Below are positions 9,048-16,978 of a stretch of DNA of 64,000 bases, in pieces. The DNA is from Streptomyces poriferorum. Lineage in GTDB: Bacteria; Actinomycetota; Actinomycetes; Streptomycetales; Streptomycetaceae. Where the stretch lies: assembly GCF_019399235.1 (NCBI RefSeq), contig NZ_JAELVH010000035.1, forward strand, positions 1-64,000. The letters run 5' to 3'. The notes beneath the pieces are model-generated. The model made no database searches. It was not told where the DNA came from and worked only from the letters and a program-made list of their open reading frames with translations. The number at the start of each line of letters is the position of its first letter. Within the stretch, counting starts at the first letter, position 1. A program made the translations under genes and the position numbers.

Positions 9048-9113
9048 AACGCAGTCAGTACTTGCGTTTGCGTGGAGCCCTCCCTATAGTCTACTAACGC
9101 AGTCACCGACTGC
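9048..9113. promoter_or_regulatory. Two palindromic TetR operator candidates sharing AACGCAGTCA
   Basis: The first site (9048-9068) has arms AACGCA and TGCGTT around nine bases. The second (9099-9113) has arms GCAGTC and GACTGC around ACC. Both begin with the shared AACGCAGTCA. They fill the gap between the divergent TetR and MFS genes and lie where promoters would be. Confidence 0.65.
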
Positions 9114-9171
9114 TTTAGAGCGCACGGGTGCATCGCCACCCTCGTCGACCACGGCAGGGCGCACCTGATGA

Positions 9172-10656
9172 TTGAAAGGAATCCCCATCGCCGCATCGCA
9201 TGCGACAGAAGGCAGTCGATCAAGCCGGGCCGCGCTGCTCACGGTGACCTGCCTGGGCCAGTTCATGGTTCTGCTCGACAACACGATCGTTGGAGCGGCG
9301 CTGCCCGACATGCAGCACCGGCTGCACACTCAGCTGACCGGTCTGCAATGGATCGTCGACGCGTACGTACTGCTGGTCGCCATGCTGCTGCTGTCCGGAG
9401 GCATCTTCGCCGACCGGTTCGGCCGCAAGCGGGTGTACCTGACCGGTGTGGCGGTGTTCACCGCCGCGTCGGTACTGTGCAGCCTCGCGCCCTCGGTCGG
9501 CTGGCTGGTCGCCGGCCGGGTGCTGCAGGGCATCGGGGCCGCGGCAGTGAGCCCCGCGTCGCTGGCCCTGCTCGCCGCTGCCCATCCCGTGCCGCAGGAA
9601 CGAATGAAGGCGATCGGGCTGTGGGCCGGATTCAGCGGCCTCGGTCTGGCCGCAGGCCCTGTGGCCGGCGGAGTGCTGACAGAAGCCTTCGGCTGGCCCG
9701 CCATCTTCCTGGTCAATCTGCCCATCGGCATGGTGCTTCTGCTGTTCGGCCTGCGCCACCTCGGCGAGTCCCGCAATCCGAGCGCCCCCGCGATCGACAT
9801 CCCGGGCACGGCGCTGTCCGTCCTGGGGGTGGGGGCGCTGACCTACGGACTGATCGAGGGCGGTGCACGCGGCTGGACGTCACCGGTCATCCTGGGCAGC
9901 TTCGCCGCCTCGGTGCTCCTCCTGGCCGCCTTCGTCGCCGTCGAAGCGCGTCACTCCGCTCCGATGCTGCCGCTGCGGCTGTTCCGGGAGCGGCTGTTCA
10001 CCGTGTCCAACACCGCCATGGTCGTGGTCGGGTTCGCGCTCATGGGCTCGTCGTTCTTCTTCTCCCAGTTCTTCGTGTACGTCCAGGGCAGCTCGATCCT
10101 GCGCGCCGGCCTGCAGACCCTCCCGCTCTCACTCGCCATGGTGATCGTCAGTCCGTTCGCGGGCCGGTTCGCCGCCCGGCACGGCTTCCGAATTGTGGTC
10201 ACGACCGGTCTGGCCCTGGCAGGAACAGGGCTGGTGGCGCTCGGCACGGTGCACGCCGACACCGGCTACGAGAGCGTGTGGTGGCGGCTGGGACTCGTCG
10301 GCACCGGCTTCGCCCTGACCCTGTCCCCACTGACGGGAGCCGCCATCCAAGCGGTCAGCCCGCAGGAAGGCGGCCTCGCATCAGGAATCAGCAGCACCAC
10401 CCGGCAGATCGGCGCGGTGCTCGGCGTGGCGCTGCTCGGAGCCATCGTCCGCTCCCGTCAGTCCGGCGGCGCCTCCTTCGAGGCCGGTCTCAACAGCGCC
10501 TTCCTCGCCGCCGGCGCCATCACATTGGCCGCCGCCGTGTTCACCGGCCTGTGGCTGGCGAGGTCCAAGGCCGCGGAAGGCCCCGAAGGGCCGCAACGTT
10601 CCACCGATCCAGATGCGGTCGCCACCTCGAACGAGGTTTCCACGAGCAGCCGTTGA
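9172..10656 (+). CDS. MFS transporter, DHA2 (14-TM) family
   Basis: The 494-residue membrane protein has DHA2 features: LDNTIVGAALPDMQ in TM1, ADRFGRKRVYL (motif A), and GLAAGPVAGGVLTEAFGWPAIFLVNLPIG (antiporter motif C). The C-terminal 40 residues are hydrophilic and probably cytoplasmic. The first possible start is the TTG at 9172, but the best Shine-Dalgarno-like sequence (GAAAGGA, 9174-9180) lies just after it, so the true start may be a non-standard codon a little downstream. Divergent TetR and operators suggest substrate-induced expression. Confidence 0.88.
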   Translation: MKGIPIAASHATEGSRSSRAALLTVTCLGQFMVLLDNTIVGAALPDMQHRLHTQLTGLQWIVDAYVLLVAMLLLSGGIFADRFGRKRVYLTGVAVFTAASVLCSLAPSVGWLVAGRVLQGIGAAAVSPASLALLAAAHPVPQERMKAIGLWAGFSGLGLAAGPVAGGVLTEAFGWPAIFLVNLPIGMVLLLFGLRHLGESRNPSAPAIDIPGTALSVLGVGALTYGLIEGGARGWTSPVILGSFAASVLLLAAFVAVEARHSAPMLPLRLFRERLFTVSNTAMVVVGFALMGSSFFFSQFFVYVQGSSILRAGLQTLPLSLAMVIVSPFAGRFAARHGFRIVVTTGLALAGTGLVALGTVHADTGYESVWWRLGLVGTGFALTLSPLTGAAIQAVSPQEGGLASGISSTTRQIGAVLGVALLGAIVRSRQSGGASFEAGLNSAFLAAGAITLAAAVFTGLWLARSKAAEGPEGPQRSTDPDAVATSNEVSTSSR

Positions 10657-10770
10657 CAACAACAACCCCATCCGCCGGCCCCCGCACCGCGCCGGGAGCA
10701 CCCGCAGCCCGGCCGACGCATGGCCGGTCCGGCCCGGCCTGAAGCCCCCAGGCCGGCCGCCCTGCCCTCA

Positions 10771-10802
10771 GGGCTGTCCCGCAATTCCTTGCGGGACAGC
10801 CC
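10771..10802. terminator. Bidirectional terminator hairpin
   Basis: A perfect 14-bp stem (GGGCTGTCCCGCAA / TTGCGGGACAGCCC) with a TTCC loop sits between the convergent MFS gene and the next TetR gene. No U-tract is present, as is usual in Streptomyces. Confidence 0.85.
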
Positions 10803-10815
10803 CCCGGCAACGGCC

Positions 10816-11433
10816 TTACAGCGCCGGGTCCGTACGTCGAAGGGCAGCGAAGGCGGCGGGAGTTGCCCAGCCGCGCAGGACGGCATCAATCGTTGACCGG
10901 AACGCGGTCTCGGCTACGGCACCGTCGAGGCTGCCGGCGAGTTCGAGGGTCACGAGCCCGTGCAGGGCGACCCACAACGAGACGGCGATCTGCGTGGTGT
11001 CGCCCGCGAGGATGTGGCCCACCACGGCGCGGTCGATCGCCGCGACAAGCGGCCGCACCGGGTCCCGGTCGCCGACGCGGGCCGACGGCACGAAGGACTG
11101 CGCACCACCGAACAGCACCGTGTACAGGTGGCGGTGTTCGCGTCCCCAGAGGCGATATGCCGCGGCCAACGCGTACAGATCCTCCAGGGCGGCCTCCGAG
11201 ACGGGAACAGCCGTCAGGTCCCGGAACAGGCCGGCGACCGCCTGGTCGCGCACCTCACGGATCAGCCCGTCCTTGCCCTGGAACAAGGTGTACACCGCCG
11301 CCGTCGACGTTCCGGCGGCGGTGGCCAGCGCGCGAACCGTGACCGACTCCTGGGGACGGGTGGCGAACATCTCGGTCGCGCATGCGATGAGCCGTTCTCT
11401 GACGGCGGCGTCGTTCGTCCTCGGTCTTCCCAT
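10816..11433 (-). CDS. TetR-family regulator with TetR_C_13-like C-terminus
   Basis: The 205-residue protein has the HTH TEMFATRPQESVTVRALATAAGTSTAAVYTLFQGKDGLI. The C-terminal half has the pattern common in Streptomyces TetRs of the WHG/TetR_C type: FVPSARVGDRDPVRPLVAAIDRAVV, then ALHGLVTLELAGSLDG. It is divergent from the alpha/beta-hydrolase gene; the 68-nt gap carries two copies of a CGTTYCAAAAC repeat. A role in repressing the hydrolase is inferred from this layout. Confidence 0.88.
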   Translation of the reverse strand: MGRPRTNDAAVRERLIACATEMFATRPQESVTVRALATAAGTSTAAVYTLFQGKDGLIREVRDQAVAGLFRDLTAVPVSEAALEDLYALAAAYRLWGREHRHLYTVLFGGAQSFVPSARVGDRDPVRPLVAAIDRAVVGHILAGDTTQIAVSLWVALHGLVTLELAGSLDGAVAETAFRSTIDAVLRGWATPAAFAALRRTDPAL

Positions 11434-11462
11434 GGCAAGCAGTCTATCCGCCCTGATAACAT

Positions 11463-11486
11463 CGTTTCAAAACAGCGTTCCAAAAC
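11463..11486. promoter_or_regulatory. Direct repeats CGTTTCAAAAC / CGTTCCAAAAC, likely operator
   Basis: Two 11-bp near-identical direct repeats start 13 bp apart (11463 and 11476) in the short divergent gap, just upstream of the hydrolase ribosome-binding site (GGGGAG). Their position would let the TetR protein block both genes. Confidence 0.5.
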
Positions 11487-11501
11487 TCTGGGGAGCTCAT
11501 C

Positions 11502-12836
11502 ATGCCGCCGTCCGTCATACGTTCCTTGCGCCTTGTCGGCCGCCTCCTGGCGGTCGCCGCCGCGGTGGTGGGGCTGGTCGCCGTCTTCGTGGCGCTGATC
11601 GTCGCCACCGACGGCGCGGGATCGGGGTTGGCCGCATGGTCAGCGGCTGTCGGGATCGCGGTTGCCGCGGCGATGTGGCGCGGCCGCCGCCGCCCCTGGC
11701 GGGGACGGATGATGCCATTACTGCCGGTGCTCGTCGCAGCGGCCCTGACGCTGTCGGTGTGCGTCCCCACCGTCCCCACGACGCGCCAACACCCGCCCGC
11801 CCTGTCGTTCGTGACCACCGAGCACTGGCGCCTGTCCACCGGCAGCCGGGTCGCGGTCTACCACTACCCGCCCACCGGCAACAGCCCCCGCAAACGCGTC
11901 CCGCTCGTCTACCTCAACGGCGGCCCGGTGCGCGGCATCTCACTGCTCGACCACCGCTTCCTGCAACGGCTCGCGGGACAGGGCTACGACGTGTACGCCT
12001 ACGAGCAGGCCGGCGGCGGACGCAGCGACCTGCTGCCCATGGACCAGTACTCGATCACCCGGTCCGTGCATGACCTCGGCGCGTTCGTCGGCAAGCTCGG
12101 CAGGGGCCGCGTCGACGTGCTGGGATTCTCCTCGGGCGCGGTCGTGCTCACCCGCGCGCTGGCCGACCCGGCCACCGCCGCGCACCTGCGCCGGGCGGTC
12201 GTCGCCGAGCCGGGCCCGATGGACGGCCCCACCGCCCGGATCACGGGGCAGAAGGGCCGACCGTCGGCCCGCGGCATCGCACCGGCCGTGACCGGACCGC
12301 GCTCCACACACGTCCCGCGGTACGCGGTCGCGTTCGGCCTCATGCGGCTCGGACTGCTCAGTCCGGACAACGGGCTGGTAGGACAGGCGGAGGGCGACAA
12401 CGCCTTCACCGCCGCCGACCTCGGCAGCGACACCGCGTCCGCCTACTGCGCGCGGGACGCGCGGCGCATCCCGGTCGAGGACACGGCGCACAACTTCTCC
12501 TTCAGCGCCGCCGCCAGCCTTCGTGTCCAGCAAACGATCAAAGACTCCGCTTCCATCACTCCTCAGCTGAGGCGCTCCCGGACAGCCGCGATGCTGATGA
12601 TCGCCGAGTGCTCCTCCCAGGTCCGGCAGTGGGCGACGACCATCCTCGCGGACAACCCCGCCATCCAACGCACCCAGTACATGCCCGGCGTCGGCCACCA
12701 CATGTGGAACGGCCTGGGGAGCAACGACCAACGAGCGGCAGCCGTCATCACCGCGTTCCTCCAGGACGAGCCCGCACCGCTGCCCGACTACCCGACCCGG
12801 GCTGACATCCCGGCCTTCCTCCGCAATCACAAGTGA
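11502..12836 (+). CDS. Membrane-anchored alpha/beta hydrolase (peptidase S33-like)
   Basis: Residues 1-95 hold three likely membrane segments. The rest is an alpha/beta hydrolase resembling proline iminopeptidases: oxyanion motif NGGPV, the strand YEQAGGGRSD, the nucleophile elbow GFSSG with Ser210, and a C-terminal GVGHHMW that supplies the His. S33 peptidases remove N-terminal residues or cleave small esters and amides; the substrate here is unknown. Codon 73 (11718-11720) is TTA, rare in Streptomyces and read only by the bldA tRNA. The divergent TetR gene suggests inducible expression. Confidence 0.82.
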   Translation: MPPSVIRSLRLVGRLLAVAAAVVGLVAVFVALIVATDGAGSGLAAWSAAVGIAVAAAMWRGRRRPWRGRMMPLLPVLVAAALTLSVCVPTVPTTRQHPPALSFVTTEHWRLSTGSRVAVYHYPPTGNSPRKRVPLVYLNGGPVRGISLLDHRFLQRLAGQGYDVYAYEQAGGGRSDLLPMDQYSITRSVHDLGAFVGKLGRGRVDVLGFSSGAVVLTRALADPATAAHLRRAVVAEPGPMDGPTARITGQKGRPSARGIAPAVTGPRSTHVPRYAVAFGLMRLGLLSPDNGLVGQAEGDNAFTAADLGSDTASAYCARDARRIPVEDTAHNFSFSAAASLRVQQTIKDSASITPQLRRSRTAAMLMIAECSSQVRQWATTILADNPAIQRTQYMPGVGHHMWNGLGSNDQRAAAVITAFLQDEPAPLPDYPTRADIPAFLRNHK

Positions 12837-12940
12837 GCGGGCAGGAGGCCTGCCCGACGTGCGACGCACAAGCCGGCTCGCCGTGCCGCTCGCGCAGCGG
12901 CGCGGACACTGGTGATCACCGTCGCTCCACGAGCCCGAAG
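12833..12940 (+). pseudogene. Short zinc-knuckle fragment (CPTCxAxxGxPC type)
   Basis: Overlapping the hydrolase stop, a short frame reads EACPTCDAQAGSPCRSRSG, which resembles the small zinc-binding motif attached to recombinase- or phage-associated actinobacterial proteins. No domain continues from it. An 8-bp hairpin (CGGGCAGG at 12838-12845, CCTGCCCG at 12849-12856) lies in the same bases and may act as a terminator between the convergent genes, so the peptide resemblance could be chance. Confidence 0.25.
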
Positions 12941-12942
12941 CC

Positions 12943-13974
12943 TCAGTGTGGCAGCCGGATGGAGCCCTCGCCGTCGCGCAGCGCCGACCGCCCGAGCTGC
13001 CAGGCCGCCATCAGATGGGACGCCAGCCGGCTTTCCAGGTACACAGTGGCGTCGGCTCCGAATGCCACCTCGGAGTCCAGGCCCGGCTCTTCGGCGAGCA
13101 GCCCGCCGATCACCTCTCGCCTGACGACCTGCTCGTGGACGGCGTCCGCCTCCACGTGCTCGGTGTAGAAGCGTTCGGCCGCGGGCCCGGCGCCGATGCG
13201 CCGCATCGCCGCAGCAAGCCGGCGGGAACCCGGCGACGAGGTGATCTCCACGCATGCGAAATGGCCCACCAGCGCGCCCCGCAGGGCTCGGTGCAGGCCG
13301 AACAGCGTCATGACGTTCACGACGGCGAGCGCGGGGGCGGGCGCCGCCTCCACGTAACGGCCGTAGCCGGTGTCCAGGCCGAGGTCGTCCATCAGCTCGG
13401 CGAAGAGATGAGCGTGAATGTTCTCGGCCCGCCCGGCGCCGAACTCGTCGTATTCGATGGCGACCATGCCGGCCTTGGCCCGCCCGCGCAGCCGGGGGAT
13501 CACCCAGGCGTGCGGGTCCGCCTCCTTGAGGTGGTAGAGCGAGCGCAGGGCGGCGTACTCGCGCATCTGCCACCGTTCTCCCTCGTGCTCGAGGTGGTGG
13601 GCGACACTGCCACGATCGTCCGCGGGCTCGACCAGCAGTTCTCCGACGGCCTCGTCAGCGGAGCGTCCGGCAGGAACATCGGCCCGCAGAGCATCGAGGA
13701 ACCGCCGTTCGAGCGCCCGGCGCAACGGCATCAGTGCCGGGTCCCATTCACGGTCCTCGGCGACTGCGGCGAACCCCTGGTAGTGCAACTCGTAGAGCAT
13801 GTAGAGGGCAAGTTGCAGATCCTCCCCGTACGGATCCGCGGCTGCGGCCTCGTCCACCCCTGGAGGAGCGTGCTGCGGCGATGCGAGGGCAGCGTACAGA
13901 CCGGCCGAGAGCGGCCCTCGGGGGCAGGGCACGGCGGGGCCGGCAGGGCTGTGCTCAGTGGTGGTCGCCGTCAT
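12943..13974 (-). CDS. Iron-containing redox enzyme, heme-oxygenase-like diiron (HDO) fold
   Basis: The 343-residue protein matches the 'iron-containing redox enzyme' family, related to diiron oxygenases such as UndA. Likely metal-ligand helices: MREYAALRSLYHLKEADPHAW, EYDEFGAGRAENIHAHLFAELMDDLGLD, VGHFACVEITSS, and FYTEHVEADAVHEQVVRRE with the ligands E/H spaced as in HDO proteins. The start at 13972-13974 lies inside the upstream CDGSH gene, a 20-nt overlap that implies translational coupling. Partners are the CDGSH protein and a HemK-like methyltransferase. The substrate is unknown; a tailoring oxidation is a guess. Confidence 0.8.
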   Translation of the reverse strand: MTATTTEHSPAGPAVPCPRGPLSAGLYAALASPQHAPPGVDEAAAADPYGEDLQLALYMLYELHYQGFAAVAEDREWDPALMPLRRALERRFLDALRADVPAGRSADEAVGELLVEPADDRGSVAHHLEHEGERWQMREYAALRSLYHLKEADPHAWVIPRLRGRAKAGMVAIEYDEFGAGRAENIHAHLFAELMDDLGLDTGYGRYVEAAPAPALAVVNVMTLFGLHRALRGALVGHFACVEITSSPGSRRLAAAMRRIGAGPAAERFYTEHVEADAVHEQVVRREVIGGLLAEEPGLDSEVAFGADATVYLESRLASHLMAAWQLGRSALRDGEGSIRLPH

Positions 13975-14233
13975 GGGTGCCCTTCGGGTCGTTTCCGGGA
14001 GTCCGGTCGCCGCCCTCGCGGCCGGCGCTGCCGGAAGACTTCGTACGGCGGCGGTGGCTGGTGTCGCACCAGGGGTACGCGCGGCTGCGGCGGCAGGTGC
14101 AGACCGCGACGACGAACCGTTCGGAGGTGGCGGTCGTGCCGTCCTCCTGGACGATTTCCACCGGCCCCTCGACGAGAACCGGACCGTCGCGGACAACGGT
14201 CACACGCCTGGCTCGGTCAGCTTCGTTCGGCAC
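13955..14233 (-). CDS. CDGSH-type iron-sulfur protein
   Basis: The 92-residue protein contains CTCRRSRAYPWCDTSH, the CDGSH fingerprint (C-x-C ... C-D-x-S-H) that binds a redox-active 2Fe-2S cluster through three Cys and one His. The first 40 residues form the beta-rich wing; the C-terminal 25 are hydrophilic and disordered. It overlaps both neighbours (17 nt with the methyltransferase, 20 nt with the diiron protein), so the three proteins are made together. Acting as an electron donor to, or iron-sulfur partner of, the diiron protein is a reasonable inference. Confidence 0.9.
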   Translation of the reverse strand: MPNEADRARRVTVVRDGPVLVEGPVEIVQEDGTTATSERFVVAVCTCRRSRAYPWCDTSHRRRTKSSGSAGREGGDRTPGNDPKGTHDGDHH

Positions 14234-14903
14234 GGATGACCACCAGTTCCTCTGCGTCGTCGTCGGCGTCGACCAGGCCCTGATCCGACAGCCACGGCAG
14301 CCTCTTGGTCATCACGGGCCCGTAGGGCACGTAGGACCGCTCCGTCACGGAGCAACTCAGGCCGGAATCCGTCATTCTGCTGAGCGTCTCCTCGACACCG
14401 CAGAGCCCGGACTGCACCAGGAGCAGTACGCCGTGCGGCCGGAGCACGTCCCGTGCGTGGGCGCATATGCGGTCAAGGGCCTGCCGTCCGCCGAGTCCGG
14501 CGTCCCAGGCGACCGCGGACCCATGGGGGCGGGAACGGTGTTCCAGGGGTGTGGGCACGTACGGCGGGTTGCTCGTCACCAGGTCGAAGCGCCGACCGGC
14601 GACCGGCCCGGTGAGGTCCCCGCGCATCACCCGGATGCGGTGGCCGGCGCGGGCGGCGTTCATCCGTGCCGTCATCACTGCACGCCGGGAGATGTCGGTC
14701 GCTGTCACCCGGGCGCGCATCCGCGCGGCCAGCAGAGCGAGCGCGCCGCTTCCGGTACAGACGTCGAGAACTTCCATGCCCGCTGTGACCCCTTCGCGGT
14801 GAAGAGCCCGGGCGAGCAGGTAGGTATCGGCCTGCGGAGCGTAGACCCCCGGCAGCGTCCACAGGTTCCCGAAATCGGCGGGCCGTGCGGCAGCGGTCGT
14901 CAT
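14217..14903 (-). CDS. HemK/PrmC-like N5-glutamine methyltransferase
   Basis: The 228-residue class I SAM methyltransferase has a glycine-rich motif I (VLDVCTGSGALALLAA), an acidic motif II (ATDIS) and the NPPY motif (TSNPPYVPTPLE) that marks enzymes methylating glutamine amide nitrogen or exocyclic amines. It is shorter than PrmC and lacks the N-terminal helical domain, as in HemK2/Mtq2-type proteins. The ATG at 14903 follows GGAGGA with good spacing, so it is preferred to an ATG 21 nt upstream. It heads the three-gene overlapping operon with the CDGSH and diiron proteins. Its target may be a protein or a small molecule. Confidence 0.85.
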   Translation of the reverse strand: MTTAAARPADFGNLWTLPGVYAPQADTYLLARALHREGVTAGMEVLDVCTGSGALALLAARMRARVTATDISRRAVMTARMNAARAGHRIRVMRGDLTGPVAGRRFDLVTSNPPYVPTPLEHRSRPHGSAVAWDAGLGGRQALDRICAHARDVLRPHGVLLLVQSGLCGVEETLSRMTDSGLSCSVTERSYVPYGPVMTKRLPWLSDQGLVDADDDAEELVVIRAERS

Positions 14904-15228
14904 CGGAATCCTCCATGGGGGCACTGACAGGTTCGGGATCCCGCTCGTATCGCCAGGCGCGTGCCCACCTCATTCAGGTTCGACCTGCTCGTTGTCCGGC
15001 GCCACTGGAGCCGCGGTCTCCGGCCTCCTGCCCTGCGACTGCCGACGCATGCGCTCCACGCGGCGGATGAGCGAGCGGGCCCGAGGCGACGGCCTGCGGG
15101 GCCGGACCTCTGCGCGGCGGAGGTCTCGGCCGGGCTGCTGCCGGGGCACTGCTGAGTCGGTTGCTGGGGCACTACTGGGTCGGTTGATCGGTTGCGTGGC
15201 CTCGCGGTCGGGGGGTCTGATCCCTGAT
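14904..15228. other. Intergenic region with a 23-bp tandem direct repeat
   Basis: No gene is convincing here. Two adjacent imperfect 23-bp copies (15141-15163 and 15164-15186, core GGGGCACT and GTCGGTTG) lie before the GNAT gene. The region is the promoter side of the leftward methyltransferase operon. Confidence 0.5.
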
Positions 15229-15588
15229 ATGACGATTGTGCTGGGAACGCCGGCGGTCGACGGGGTCCGCGAGGCCGTGGCCTCGCTGCGGGAAGCCCGC
15301 TGCCTGGGCGCCTACGACGACCGGGGCAACGTGGCGGCGGTGGTGAAGGTGTGGTCGGCCGGTCCGGGGAAGCCGGGGCTGGTCGAGCCGATGGGCGTGC
15401 ACGAGGACCACCGTGGTCGCGGCTACGGCCGGGCGATCACCGTGGCCGGGGCGGCCGCGCTGCGGGGGATGGGCTCGTCGGGCGTGCGCGTCCGCACGCC
15501 GAGTTCCAACGCCGGTGGCATCGCCACGTACAGGGCGGCCGGGTTCGAGGCGCGGCCGGAGATACGGGACCGCATGCGGAAGGCCTGA
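15229..15588 (+). CDS. Short GNAT acetyltransferase, possibly N-terminally truncated
   Basis: The 119-residue product carries the C-terminal acetyl-CoA-binding half of a GNAT domain: LVEPMGVHEDHRGRGYGRAIT (motif A, with the Q/RxxGxG/A-type loop RGRGYG) and then SSNAGGIATYRAAGFE (motif B). Full-length relatives with a LVEPVGTHPDHRRRG-type motif normally have 150 or more residues before motif A. Here only about 60 precede it, and the sequence upstream (low-complexity, with a tandem repeat) is not GNAT-like. It may therefore be a truncated remnant or a minimal enzyme. Confidence 0.6.
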   Translation: MTIVLGTPAVDGVREAVASLREARCLGAYDDRGNVAAVVKVWSAGPGKPGLVEPMGVHEDHRGRGYGRAITVAGAAALRGMGSSGVRVRTPSSNAGGIATYRAAGFEARPEIRDRMRKA

Positions 15589-15692
15589 AGCCGTGGCCTC
15601 CCGGCAGGGCGGGCCCGCCCGCCGGTCGGCCCTCCGCGCGGCCGACCACCCCTCCCCCGCGTCAACAACACCGCGGGCCAGCACACTCGGCT

Positions 15693-16922
15693 TCAGCGCG
15701 CCTGGGTACGGGCCTGCACGCCGCTCCCCAGCGCACCGAGCAGACCGGCGAGCCGTCGCCTGTCCGCCGTACTCAGACCTGCGAGCAGTTCCTGCTCCTG
15801 GGCCGACCGCACGGCGTGGACCCGGTCGGCAAGTTCCAGACCCTCCGGGGTGAGGCGGAGCCGGATGATCCGGCGGTCGTCCGCGTCGCGTTCCCGCTCG
15901 ACCAGGCCCGCCGCCTCCAGACGGTCCACATGCTGGGTGAGGCCACCCGCGCGGACCCGGCCGGCCGCCGCCACCTCACCCGTCGTCCGCCGGTAGGGCT
16001 CCCCCGCATCGCGGAGCGCGGCGAGCACGTCGTAGGCGGGCAGGCTGACGCCGTACTCGCGAAGAGTTCTGCCGATCAGTTCCTGATGGGCGGCGGCACA
16101 TGCGTCGAGCTGCGCGAAGAGTGCGGCGGGAAGTGCGTCCGCCGCCGGACCCGGGCCCTCCGGACGAAAGTCCGCGGGGCGTACGGGAGTCGGGGCGGCC
16201 GGGGCAAGGCGACCGGAGGCCGCCCCGCCGTCCGCCGCCCCGTCCTGCGCAGGCGGGGGTACGGAGTCGAGGGCGTCGCCGAAAGCGGTGACAAGCACAT
16301 CCGTCAGCGCCGGGGCGAGTTCCCCGGCCGGGACGGAGGCCGCCGGTTCATGCGCGAAGAGGTAGCGCTCCATGATCACGCCGAACAGGACGCTCCGGAC
16401 GACGGCGGCACGCACGTCCGCGCCGGCCGAGTCGCCGAGCAGGCGCGCGAGGGGCTCGCCGACCTGCTTCTCCAGGATCGTGCGCAGGAGTTCGGCGCTC
16501 GGTGGATGGCTGAGGGCCGAGCGGATCAGGGCGGGCCAGGGATCGTCGGCCGGCAGGCGGTCCCACCGGTCGAGGTAGGCGCGGGCCAGCGCCGCGGGCA
16601 GTTCACCCGTTCCGGCGGACATGGCGGACAGCACGTCACCGGTGACGCCCGTTCCGCCCGCCACCGCCTCACGGAACAGGCCGTCCTTGGTACCGAAGTA
16701 CGCCATCACGAGGCCGGGTGTCACTCCGGCCTCGGCCGCGATGGCACGGACTCCCACGCCCCTGTACCCGTGCGCGCCGAAAAGCCGCCGGGCCGCTTCG
16801 AGGACCGCTTGGCGGTTGCCCTCCGGGTCGTGCGAGCCGGGGCGGCGCTGCGATGCCTGCCCCGGCTCCGGGCGCTCGGCCGGCCGTCGACGGCCCTGGT
16901 GCTCTGGATCCACAGGCTCCAC
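15693..16922 (-). CDS. TetR-MarR fusion transcriptional regulator
   Basis: One uninterrupted 409-residue frame encodes two complete DNA-binding regulators. Residues about 35-230 are a TetR protein (HTH: AARRLFGAHGYRGVGVRAIAAEAGVTPGLVMAYFGTKDGLF, then a TetR_C-type ligand domain). Residues about 265-400 are a MarR protein (LREYGVSLPAYDVLAALRDAG, winged helix with GGLTQHVDRLEAAGLVERERDADDRRIIRLRLTPEG). A 35-residue Ala/Pro-rich linker joins them. I see no frameshift. Upstream of its start lie three GTTCA-containing repeats, likely its own operators. It is followed on the left by the GNAT gene and flanked on the right by xdhC of the molybdenum hydroxylase locus. Confidence 0.85.
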   Translation of the reverse strand: MEPVDPEHQGRRRPAERPEPGQASQRRPGSHDPEGNRQAVLEAARRLFGAHGYRGVGVRAIAAEAGVTPGLVMAYFGTKDGLFREAVAGGTGVTGDVLSAMSAGTGELPAALARAYLDRWDRLPADDPWPALIRSALSHPPSAELLRTILEKQVGEPLARLLGDSAGADVRAAVVRSVLFGVIMERYLFAHEPAASVPAGELAPALTDVLVTAFGDALDSVPPPAQDGAADGGAASGRLAPAAPTPVRPADFRPEGPGPAADALPAALFAQLDACAAAHQELIGRTLREYGVSLPAYDVLAALRDAGEPYRRTTGEVAAAGRVRAGGLTQHVDRLEAAGLVERERDADDRRIIRLRLTPEGLELADRVHAVRSAQEQELLAGLSTADRRRLAGLLGALGSGVQARTQAR

Positions 16923-16923
16923 A

Positions 16924-16971
16924 TTAAACGAGTGTTCAAATTAAACGCCCGTTCATAAAAACAGTCGTTCA
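16924..16971. promoter_or_regulatory. Triplicated operator upstream of the TetR-MarR gene
   Basis: Three similar AT-rich units follow each other: TTAAACGAGTGTTCA (16924-16938), TTAAACGCCCGTTCA (16941-16955), and AAAACAGTCGTTCA (16958-16971). Their GTTCA cores are spaced 17 and 16 bp. The middle unit contains an inverted pair TAAACG / CGTTCA. In this GC-rich DNA the block stands out and lies directly upstream of the fusion regulator start. Confidence 0.6.
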
Positions 16972-16978
16972 AAAATAG

